DNA of 64,000 bases, taken from the NCBI GenBank assembly GCA_024867545.1, contig JANFNE010000026.1, forward strand, positions 62,001 to 126,000, written 5' to 3'. Below the pieces are notes generated by a model that searched no databases, was not told the DNA's origin, and worked only from the letters and a program-made list of their open reading frames with translations. The DNA is from Phytopythium helicoides (taxonomy: Eukaryota > Oomycota > Peronosporomycetes > Pythiales > Pythiaceae). The position numbers and the translations under genes are program-made. Of the stretch, positions 1-9,378 are shown one piece after another. Every line of letters begins with the position of its first letter. The stretch's first letter is position 1.

Positions 1-2513
1 AAGAGTCGCACCTGGCGTACTCTCTGGGCCAGATCACCAAGAACGTTTTATCGAGGCCGCGTGGTATTGTGATCCCCATGTACGAGCATATCACGCTGCT
101 TGGCTTGTCCCTTGTGCTTGAACTGCGTGATATGGGAGTTCATTTGCCTGTAGAGGTTCCGCACTGTGGTGACATCGACCCCAAGGTGCAGGCGATGTAC
201 AACGCGTACAAGCCGCTAGGTGATGTCCGCTTCTACGACGCATGTGAGCTAGCAGTCCACGAAAAGAGCGCGCTTGACGGTTCCACCAAGGTGTTCTGCG
301 AGGATATGGCGGATTGCCACCGTAAATTCCGTGGCTTTGAAGTCAAGATCCTGGCTGTGACGTACTCACAGTTCGAGGAGATCATGCTCATGGATGCCGA
401 CAGTATTTACTTCAAGAACCCTGCGAGTCTATTTGACTCCGAAAAGTTTAAGAAGACAGGCACGCTCTTCTTCCATGATCGCGCGAGTCACGAGATCTAC
501 TACATGGCTGGTCGCCTGCCTGACGGCTCCGACAACACCGTGTACCACGAGTACATGTCCAAGTATGACGTGGAACCATTCCGTGCCATCCCTACCCTTG
601 ACCGTCCCAAGTCGACGCTACCAAACCCGATCCGATTGCCTCTGAACTTCGACCCAAGCGACTTTCTCTTGAAGAGTAACGTCTGGAACAAACTCACAGG
701 CCACCAGCAGGATTCATCACTCGTCTTTTGGAGCAAGAAGAAACAACCCCGTGCCACAGCAATCCTTGCTTCTTTTATCACGACGGCCGCTGGCAATGTT
801 CAGCGTCCACCATCTTACGGTGATAAGGAGTTCTTCTTTACTGCGACCGAGTTGGCTGAGGCGCAGTACTCATTCTCGGACTTTGGCATCGGCGGATTCG
901 GTACCGAGGTGTATCTCAATGGACCGCTCAACTCCACTGTTTGTGGTGTGATGTCCCAGCTCTACCCTATCAAGCCAGAAGACCCGAACGAGGAAGTCGC
1001 GCTATTGCATGCTAACAGTGACTACATCATGTCTTACACACCCAAGAACCCCGACAAGCCTCTGTATTACTCGATGGGCAGACCCGCAGAGTACTACCCG
1101 GGTGCTTTCGGCGAACGTCGTATGGAGTGTCCATTCGACATCACGGCTGCCAGACTTACCGTTGAACAGGAGGACCATATCCTGCTTCGCCAGCAGTTTA
1201 AGAAGGATCTGGAAGCTTGGGCTCGTGATGCAAGCGTCGCTGAAGCTGCCGCAGTGGAAGAAATCAAGAAGCGCGTGCAGGTCATGGAGAACATGGAGAC
1301 ACAACTCGTTCATAGTCTGAACCAGGTGAGCCAGCGTACGACGTCGCAACGAGGAATTGTTCTGCCGATGTTCGATGGGATCGCATCGCTGGGCATTTCG
1401 CTCGTGCTTGAACTCCGAAGTCTAGGCGTCCAGCTTCCGATTGAGATTCCACACTGTGGTGATCTTAGCGGTGATCTGGCGAGCACCTGGCGTAATAACC
1501 ATTCAGCTGAGCTCGGTGAATTGCGCGTGTACGACGTGTGCGACCGCGCAGCACAGGCGGTTGGGTCGTTCGATCCATCGCGCAAGCTTTTCTGCAATTC
1601 ACTTGCCGAGTGTCAGCGCAAGTTCCGTGGGTTTGATGTCAAAGTACTGGCAATGGTCTTCTCTCAGTTTGAGGAGGTTATGATGCTTGACGCCGATACG
1701 GTATTCTTCTCGGACCCGACGAAGCTGTTTGAGACCAAGAAGTATCAAGATACGGGTGTGCTCCTTTTCAACGATCGAATTAGCCAGACAGACGGCTACC
1801 TTGGTGGACCCGTTCGTGGCAGAAATGGCAACCAGGTCCCGGCTATCCATGCATATATGGACAACGCCGATGTGTCTTTATTCCGGTCGCTGCACTCCGT
1901 GCCGCGCGAGCCAGCAACCATCGTGAACCAAGTAGAAGTGACATTTTCGTTCCAGCCGAGCGACATTCTGCTGTCAAGCCATGCATGGAATGAGCGCTCT
2001 GGTCATGCTGTCGACTCGAGCTGCGTGTTGTGGAACAAAAAGCGCCAGCCGCGTGCAACAGCCATCCTCGCGTCCTTCGTGGCCCAAAACGACGTCCCTC
2101 GTCCGCCCTCTTACGGTGAGAAGGAGCTCTTCTTCATTGCGTGCGAACTCGCTGAAACGCAGTACGCTCTGTCGGACTATGCCGTCGGTGGCATCGGCAC
2201 CGACTTCCGCTTCCACGGCGTGGGCAACTCGACTATATGTGGCGACATGGCGCACTACTACCCTGAGGGAGCGGATGCGCCACTGCTTTATGTGAACAGT
2301 GACAACATTCTCGCGTACGAGCCCGATGTAAAGCCCGTATTCTACAGCCTGCCACGCGCTGCATCCGTGTATCCTGGGTCATTTAAGGATCGAGGACTAG
2401 CGCAGGAGTGCCCGTTCGATGTGACGGGCGTCCCGCTGGCGGCTGAACAGAAGCTTCGGCTCGCGTTTCGCCAGGAGTTCTTCCGCACGGCCGAAAGTTG
2501 GGCCAATCGGTAA
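1..2513 (+). CDS. GT71 / Mnn1-like mannosyltransferase with two catalytic domains, 5' truncated by window edge
   Basis: The frame is open from base 3 to the stop at 2511-2513 (about 836 residues visible), so the gene begins outside the window. Two copies of the same domain follow each other. Each starts with RGIV(I/L)PM, carries PHCGD, a conserved C-x4-CxRKFRGF(E/D)VK segment, and a metal/nucleotide-sugar binding DAD (LMDADSIYF near base 390, MLDADTVFF near base 1690), then a conserved PPSYG(D/E)KE block. This is the layout of fungal alpha-1,3-mannosyltransferases (Mnn1, GT71, PF11051), Golgi type II enzymes that extend glycoprotein glycans. Bases 3-60 resemble the linker preceding the second domain, so a further domain may lie upstream. 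No intron is needed in the visible part. The family is fairly sure; the substrate is not. Confidence 0.85.
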   Translation, partial: ESHLAYSLGQITKNVLSRPRGIVIPMYEHITLLGLSLVLELRDMGVHLPVEVPHCGDIDPKVQAMYNAYKPLGDVRFYDACELAVHEKSALDGSTKVFCEDMADCHRKFRGFEVKILAVTYSQFEEIMLMDADSIYFKNPASLFDSEKFKKTGTLFFHDRASHEIYYMAGRLPDGSDNTVYHEYMSKYDVEPFRAIPTLDRPKSTLPNPIRLPLNFDPSDFLLKSNVWNKLTGHQQDSSLVFWSKKKQPRATAILASFITTAAGNVQRPPSYGDKEFFFTATELAEAQYSFSDFGIGGFGTEVYLNGPLNSTVCGVMSQLYPIKPEDPNEEVALLHANSDYIMSYTPKNPDKPLYYSMGRPAEYYPGAFGERRMECPFDITAARLTVEQEDHILLRQQFKKDLEAWARDASVAEAAAVEEIKKRVQVMENMETQLVHSLNQVSQRTTSQRGIVLPMFDGIASLGISLVLELRSLGVQLPIEIPHCGDLSGDLASTWRNNHSAELGELRVYDVCDRAAQAVGSFDPSRKLFCNSLAECQRKFRGFDVKVLAMVFSQFEEVMMLDADTVFFSDPTKLFETKKYQDTGVLLFNDRISQTDGYLGGPVRGRNGNQVPAIHAYMDNADVSLFRSLHSVPREPATIVNQVEVTFSFQPSDILLSSHAWNERSGHAVDSSCVLWNKKRQPRATAILASFVAQNDVPRPPSYGEKELFFIACELAETQYALSDYAVGGIGTDFRFHGVGNSTICGDMAHYYPEGADAPLLYVNSDNILAYEPDVKPVFYSLPRAASVYPGSFKDRGLAQECPFDVTGVPLAAEQKLRLAFRQEFFRTAESWANR

Positions 2514-3495
2514 ACTCCACCGTTCTTTCATGTCAGATCTTTTTCACTAGTCCGGTCGGTAGTCATAGAGATAAATGCGGTCATGGAAGCCGCTACCCCA
2601 AACCAAATCAACTGCAACCACATGAATTCAACTCGGTCGAGGTTCTCGCGGTTTTGATTGCCATGACGTTCCCAACGTGATGGTCAAAAGCAGAAGTGTT
2701 TCGTTGGATTAGCAAGATTCCCCACATGGCAACTCGTGGCCAAAGCAAAAGCGGCAGAAGCAAGCAGTGGTACATGTAGGCTCAACTGCAACTCGAGGGC
2801 ACGAAAGCGATTTCATGAGTAGAGTGGACGTGCTGCGACATCGATCAGCACGGCGATGGTGCTGTTGAAGCGAGCAGACGGGACAATCTGTTAGATGACA
2901 AGCGTGAGTGAACAGTGTAGCCATCTCGAACGCCCTGCTCACCTCAAAAGCGTCCTTCAGCCGCGCAATGACCACCACTCGCACGAGCACCGCCCCCAAC
3001 GCGCATCAATCAAATGAAAGTCTCTGGCTCCACCTCAAGGAAATTCTATCGTGGATAGTTTCGGAAGATCCTGGGACCACTCCTCCCCCAAGTTGTTCGC
3101 CGCTCTGGCCACCGCGACTGACCCTACTCGCCGCTTACGCATGCGTGCACCTAGATCTGCATCAACACTGCATGCTGCCTGCAAGAGAGCAAATCGTTCT
3201 ACAGGTGTTTGAACCTTGGTCTCCTCCCTTCTAGTTCTCATCTCACGCTTCCACGTCGACGTGACGAGTTGCGTGTCAACGGAGTCCAGTTAGTCGTAGT
3301 TTGGGAATCCTGGAGAGCTTCCGTTTGGGCTTTTTCGTGCCCAGTTGTATCATCACCGGCTCCTCAAATCTCAATTAGGACAACTCCGCACATGGTTTTG
3401 GGTCAGGCAATTCCTCTCCGCGCCGACGAGAGCATCTCGTCGGCTTCGCCAGCGGCACCACCGCCCATGGACGTTCACAGCTCAATCTGCGGGCC
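2514..3495. other. Intergenic region between mannosyltransferase and K+ channel
   Basis: No intact gene is visible. It contains the decayed minus-strand HEAT-repeat fragment at 2813-3241. The last 250 bases should include the promoter and 5' UTR of the channel gene; I see no clear TATA or Inr element. Confidence 0.5.
2813..3241 (-). pseudogene. HEAT-repeat fragment resembling the PP2A scaffold (A) subunit, decayed
   Basis: On the minus strand an ATG at 3241 opens a frame containing VARAANNLGEEWSQDLPKL, which looks like a PP2A-A HEAT repeat. Further down, ARLKDAFE is joined across a clean GT-AG intron (2888-2942, gtgagc...taacag) to IVPSARFNSTIAVLIDVAA and a stop at 2813. The second half matches the 'VPNIRFNVAKVL' style of PP2A scaffold HEAT repeats. 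The two halves are in different frames, and an in-frame TGA precedes the second without an acceptor to bypass it, so I call it a relic rather than a working gene. Family identity rests on recall of the HEAT pattern and is tentative. Confidence 0.4.
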
Positions 3496-6400
3496 ATGGG
3501 ACGGCAGAGCGCGCGGTTCCCGACTGCTGAGGCCGAGGCGCTAGGCTATGAGTTCGCCAACTCCCCTCGCGGTGCGTCTCGCTTGATGTGAAGGTTGAGG
3601 CAAGATGGAGACCTCATGAAATGCAACTGCAATCGATGTACTGGCAGATGACCTTGACGAGGACCCGAGGGAGCGGCACCATATTGGCGACGTGCATGTC
3701 GTGACGCTGAAGGAGCGCGCACAAATGTTCTTGGACGGGTATCGCACTTGCTGTACGTGTTAAGGTGCTAAATCACCGCTCTAATGCACTTTCGGTTTGA
3801 ACGGACAGACCGGGAGGCATCACGCTCGAAACGCTCAACGTGCTGCTGAGCCTCATACTGGTCGTCATTGCCATCGTTGGTGTACGTGGTTTCTCTTTCT
3901 TTGTGACAATGACACACCTCAAGTTCTTACTGTTTTCGAAGCGCAGTCGTACGAGGACGATGATGAACATGATGTCAAGCCCTCCTTCTCGCTCTTTGAG
4001 ATCATTTGCATGTTCTTCTTCCTCGTTGATTATGTGAGTACTTCGTGTGGACTGTCAGATCTTGAGTCACGATTTGACAGTACCTCGTGCCACCGAAGGC
4101 ACTCCACCTGTACGCGAGCGCGGACAGGTTGCGGTTTGTGCTCAGCCCTATTGGAATCATTGACGCTATCACAATCATCCCGACTCTCCTCACGGTGCGT
4201 ACTATTTATTGATTGTTGTACTTGTCCTTGTGATGATCGTTCGAACGCAATTGTTCCTGTTTCTTGAGCAGTTCTTCCTTGTAACCCTGAGTGTCTCGGC
4301 ACTATCAATGCTTCGAGTGGCTCGGATTTTCCGCATGCTTGCGATCTTGCGCCTTTACCGCATCGTCCAGTCCTACCGAGGCTACGACTATCAGGTATGT
4401 CTTGGATATTCAATATTCAGGCACCACGGTTGGCTGTCCAGATCTCAACCAAGACTGTGAATTGTTTTCAGCTCGCTGTGTTGGCGTTCATGATCATCGC
4501 ACTGGTTCTAGTTGCAGCAGGCGTCTTCCAAGTCCTCGAAGAGTCATACTATAGCGACCAGGGGCTCGATCCACTGGAGTTTCACCAAGCCATTTACTTT
4601 GTTTTTGTTACAGTCTCAACTGTCGGTGAGAATGCTAGTGCCGTTGTATTGGAGCATCCTCACATTCTAACAGTGTATCCGATATGACGAATTTCAAAGG
4701 ATACGGTGATATCTCTCCCAAGACAGCTGCAGGACAGTTTTTCGTGATACTCGTCATCATTGTGGTCGTGACCGCTGTTCCACGGCAAATCAATCAACTA
4801 GTTGAGCTGTCCAAACTCCAGCATGGATATATGCACAGCTACTCTCTCCGGAAGCGAAGCATTCACTATGGAGGTCACGTCGTCGTAACTGGGCATCTCA
4901 CTCCCGAATCGATTGCCGAGTTTCTCAAAGAGTTTTACAGACCGAGGCAAGGTCGGGTCAACATGGATGTAGTACTGCTTGCGGACCAGATTCCATCCGA
5001 CAAGATCCAGGCACTGCTACTCAACGTTCGCTATCGGCGTAGAACTACATATCTCAAAGGCAGCTTGTTGAACGACAAGGACGCGAAACGCGCTCACATC
5101 GAGAAGGCAGCGGCAGTGTTCATCCTGGCTGATAAGAAAGCACACTCGCAACGAACTGAAGCTATTGACGCCCTCGCTGTGCTCCAGGCGCTCGCAGTTG
5201 ACAAATTCCGGTTTCGAATGCAATTACAGGAGTCCAATGATGACTTTGAGCGTCACCGCCCGCCTCCTAGGATGCGATGCTTTCTCGAGATATTGTCACC
5301 TCAACGGACTCGCGGACTTCGTACAATCACGGGCGTTGAAGTCGCTCTGAATACTCCGCGACTCCGGACGGCGATTCTTGCGCGAACTATTGCGTGTCCC
5401 GGTGCGACGGCTTTACTGCTTAATCTCATTTATTCTGCCTCGGAGCACCATGTCAAGCACGGGAAGGCCTCGAACATCCCCTGGATTGCTGAGTATGCGT
5501 CTGGTTTGCAGCACCTCATATTCCCGGTGTACCTCCCTTATTGCTTTGGTGGTTTGAGCTACGCGTACGTTGCCGGGAAGCTTTATGAACAGTGAGTACT
5601 TCGAAACCGTATGCTGGTTCACAAAGTTTCTCATTATTGATGCTATGATATAGCTTCCACGTTATCCTGATAGGTCTTTACGACGAATCAGCAGCTACTC
5701 AAGGCCGACGGCGAATCCAGCTCAGCCCATTTGGCCAGAAGCTCCGCGCACAGTGAGTAGTGGGTTCTTGTCGTATTTTCTGTCAAACTGTGCTTACTTT
5801 TGTTTTTGAAATATGGTGCAAATGCAGTTCAATCGCGTTTCTCATCGCTCCCAGTGCTTCAACAGCCAAAACTGCGATTGACTCACTTGAGCACCAGCTT
5901 CGTCCACCAGCAATTCACTTGCGGCGACGATGGAGCGTCGCTCGAGCGATGGGGGCAAAGCCGATTCAAGTTCAAGCACCGGCGCCATCACAGTCAACGT
6001 TAGTATTCTCGTCTGACACGGTGTTGAACCGCCAATCATTTATTCATGCGCGCAGCCACTCAATTCGCCTCGAAGATGACGATGTAAATGTACCGCCAAG
6101 TGAAGATGACATTATCACATCTGACGCCGACGAGGAGTCAGTGCACTCAGTTGGCGCATTCACGCCGACTCACATAATTCCTACAGACTCATTCCCGACG
6201 AAATCGAGTGGAACTTCAGCAACACTACCCACGCGAAAAATAACACGGATACACTCAGAATCGTCTCTTGGGGGCTCAACCCGACCAAAGTTTGCACGGC
6301 AGCAAACTGTCCCTGCTTTACGTCGATCTGAATCGAGTTTCAACCGCGGTACGCGCAAGCGCTTAAGTGATCACATTATCATCTGCGGACCACTGGCGCA

Positions 6401-7589
6401 AAGCCACCATCTCGCATGCTATTTGGACGCATTATATGCACATGAGACCCCAGCTGAGAGCGAGTGCCCGACGATAGTATTGCTGGTAAAAACGTTGCCA
6501 AGCGATGACGAACTCGCGGAGACGTTTGAGCGCGCTTTGCCTCCTACTTGTGTGCTTGAAAAAGGTGTCTCCCAGAATGTTGAGGATTTATTGCGTGTGC
6601 GCGCCTATGATGCTCGAGCCGTTTTGTTCGTACCTGGGAGCTGGAAGTTTGCTGTAGATGAACTCAGCGTGGATGAGAACGTTGACGATCATCTGCTCGA
6701 CTACCAAGTCATCATGTCGACCTTGTCGCTTCAGACGATTCAAGAGCTACATCGCGAGCACCAGCTTGAGCGTTATGCTGCCCAGAACCAACCAGAGGTC
6801 AAGCTACCAATTGTGTCCCCTGTTATGTGTTCCTCCGTCGTGCGGTCGCGAGACAGCATCAAGTACTTTGCGTACAAGATCAGCAAGGAGGATCATGCTC
6901 ACCACGAGCAAGCGTCTTTGGAGCTGCTACAACGGCAGGGAAGTTTTATCCGACGCCGCGAGGCTGCCCACGATCACCACCGCCACGAGCACCACGACCA
7001 CGGGGCTTTTTCTTTCTTCGGACTTCACGCCAAGAGCGACCACCACCACCACGAGATGAGTGCGCTCGAAGCAGAGTTGCTCTTGCCCGCCGAGTTTGCT
7101 CCTGCGTATGCAGCTGGCGAGGTGTTTGTCGACAGCATTCTTGACACGCTGCTATGCCAGTCGTTCTTCAATCCGTACGTGATTGACCTCGTGCGAGCAC
7201 TGGCTGGAGACTACTACTTTGAGCACGGGTCTGCACCATCGACTGCCCCTGCCGGGTCGTTCCAGCAGTTTGTAGCGACCGCAGCAGCTCGCCAAGAGAG
7301 CTCTGTTTGCCTCGACATCTCTGACGGCGACTTGTTCCCTCACGCAGTGCTGTCGATAGCCACCGTAGCGCCTGAACTTCATGGCGAGTCGTTCGAGCGT
7401 GTGTTTCATCGAGCCCTAGCTCAGGACGTGCTGCTGCTCGCCATCTACCGCCACGCAGACGACGCCAAGCGAGGAAACGCTCGGCCGTACGTGTTCACGT
7501 GTCCTGACGGTAGCGGGGACTTCTCCATCGAGCGAGGCGACCGCCTCCACGCACTTTCACGACGCAGGCCTCCGCTAGTGATTCACTAA
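3496..7589 (+). CDS. BK/Slo-type potassium channel alpha subunit, 10 exons
   Basis: Exons by GT-AG junctions and frame: 3496-3571, 3648-3756, 3809-3881, 3947-4033, 4081-4194, 4272-4394, 4472-4625, 4700-5591, 5654-5752, 5828-7589. They sum to 3489 bases, i.e. 1162 residues plus stop, with every phase matching. S1 and S2 hydrophobic segments flank an acidic linker (YEDDDEHD). S4 is LRVARIFRMLAILRLYR, with regularly spaced arginines. The pore is TVSTVGYGD, with the intron at 4626-4699 splitting the first Gly codon of GYG. S6 is followed by RCK1 (HVVVTGHL...) and RCK2 (HIIICGPL...) regulator-of-conductance folds. This order is that of large-conductance, Ca2+/voltage-gated K+ channels of the plasma membrane; no S0 helix is apparent. 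A His-rich segment (about 6968-7060) lies within the RCK2 region. The start is the only ATG downstream of an in-frame stop at 3376. Confidence 0.9.
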
Positions 7590-8249
7590 AATGCGTCGAA
7601 TGTATCCTTTTGTTTGTCAACTTGACCTGGTTGAAGTGGAAGTTCAGAAAAATCGAGAGATAGCGTCACACGCTCCAATAGTGGCCTCTCATCCATACTT
7701 TTTTGAAGACGAAAAAAAAAATCATCCTCGAGACTCGAGACAAGCCAAAAAGCTGATCTTTGGGTTCATTCGCAACCGCGCGACACGCCCTTCTGCCCCG
7801 ATCGCCCGGCGCGAAAATCAACGAGCCCGCGATACATTTACATTAGCACCTGCCGCAGGTACTGCATGCCACGAGCGTCACCTTCTCGACCTACACTATG
7901 AAAATCCCAAGCAGTCCACTCGAAGTGGGATTTTTTTTGGGGGAAAAAAAGCAGCGGGTGGTGCGGAAGAAAAGCGAGCGACTTTATCGTCACAAGAGAC
8001 CGGGGGAAGGCATACAAACGCCCAGTCACCTGCGGTGCCAGTCCGCCGTACGGTGGGTTGGGTGCACCTCTTTATTCCTTTATGCAGTTTTCTCATGCCA
8101 CAAGCCAGGATTTTCCCCCTCTCCCGCCCTTCCCCCAGAGGTTTCGCCCATGGTAAAGGCGGCCGTCATTTCCTCGCCTTCCGACTCCATTCGAGGCGAC
8201 AGGCGCCAGCTTCCCTCCATCTCCTCTCGATCTCCTCTCGACGCTCCTC
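7590..8249. other. Intergenic region with homopolymer runs and a hairpin
   Basis: No gene is recognised; an open frame over it has no recognisable domain and includes homopolymer runs. An inverted repeat (aaaatccca at 7901-7909 with tgggatttt at 7926-7934) runs into T and A tracts. The 3' end carries CT-rich sequence just before the next ATG, common near oomycete start sites. Confidence 0.5.
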
Positions 8250-9297
8250 ATGACCAAGCGACGACCGCTATATGCGCTGGTGATGGCGCTGGCGATGGCG
8301 ATGGCCATGCTGTCGCCCGCGCGCGCTGCGATCTCGTGCGAGTCGACGGCCGACTGCGCGAGCGGCGAGACGTGCGTGGCCGGCGACTCGGAGGCGGCGA
8401 TCCAGCAGTGCGTGGCGGGCGCCGTGTGCGGCGGCGACGCGTTCGGCGCGTGTCCCTCGGACGAGGACAGCGGCCAGCTCGCGTGCATCTGGAGCGACGG
8501 GCTGTACAAGTGTCTGAGCATGGACCGCTGCGACCAGTACTTTGACTCGGCGTGTAGCGGTGCGGATGCGCGGGTTGCATGAGGGTGGAGCGCAGGACAC
8601 TGATGAGCTTGTGGATTTTTTTTTTTTTTGTGGGGGGAATGCAGCCGGGTGCAAGGCTGCCGATGGAACGCAGTGCAGCGGGAAGGGATCCTGCTCGGTC
8701 GAAGACACGACGGCCACCACGCCCACGTTCACGTGCACGTGCGACAGCGGATACAGCGGCGCCACGTGCGAAGCGGGATCGGCCAGCGCCAGCGCCAGTG
8801 GATCGCACGAGGCCTCGTCCTCGTCCTCGTCCGCGTCGCTCTCGTCCTCTTCGGCGTCGCTCTCGTCGTCGTCCGCGTCGCTGTCGTCGTCCTCGTCGTC
8901 GCTCGCGAGTCTCAACTCGAGCTCAAGCGCGTCGACGTCCTCGAGCGCGTCGACCGACTCGTCGTTGAGCCAGGGATCGGACGCGGGAAACTCGACGTCC
9001 TCCACCAACGGAGGAAACAGCACGTCCAGTAACCTCTCGGGCTCGACGCAGTCGGATGGAGAAACGATTGTAGACACTTCGTCGAGCAGCAACTCGACCG
9101 TGGTTATCGCCGTGGCTGTGGTGGCTGCGCTTGTGCTTGTCAGCGCTATCATGTTCGCCCTCTACGCGCGCAAAAAGAGAAAGCAGAAGGACGCTGAGAA
9201 CGACGACGGCTTTAGCCGCGCCGACACTGGCAGTGATCCTGATGGCCTCGCTGGTGGCGGCGCCGACACCCCCAAGAACAACATCGTGACCCTGTAG
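8250..9297 (+). CDS. EGF-like, Ser-rich type I membrane protein, 2 exons
   Basis: Exon 1 is 8250-8559 and exon 2 is 8645-9297. The intron runs from gtgcgg to aatgcag with a long T tract before the acceptor, and phase 1 joins to restore one 320-residue frame. The N-terminus is a signal peptide (MTKRRPLYALVMALAMAMAM, cleavage probably after ARA). A Cys-rich ectodomain follows, ending in an EGF-like module with CTCDSGYSGATC, then about 90 residues of almost pure Ser/Ala/Asp/Thr encoded by a tcgtcc-type microsatellite (about 8815-8960). A single membrane helix (VVIAVAVVAALVLVSAIMFA) and a basic stop-transfer KKRKQK precede a short cytoplasmic tail. It is probably a cell-surface or wall-associated glycoprotein; ligand and role are unknown. 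It ends only 81 bases before the next gene. Confidence 0.8.
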
Positions 9298-9378
9298 GTC
9301 CTCTCTTCATTCACATACCCACCTGCGTGAGATCCGAGTCGATGGGACTCGCCCCATTTAGGACTTAAGTTAGAGAAT

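Noticed and set aside
7591..8253. 220-codon frame between the K+ channel and the EGF-like gene
   Set aside because: It runs through poly-A/poly-G/poly-T stretches and has no domain; it overlaps the probable 5' UTR of the next gene.
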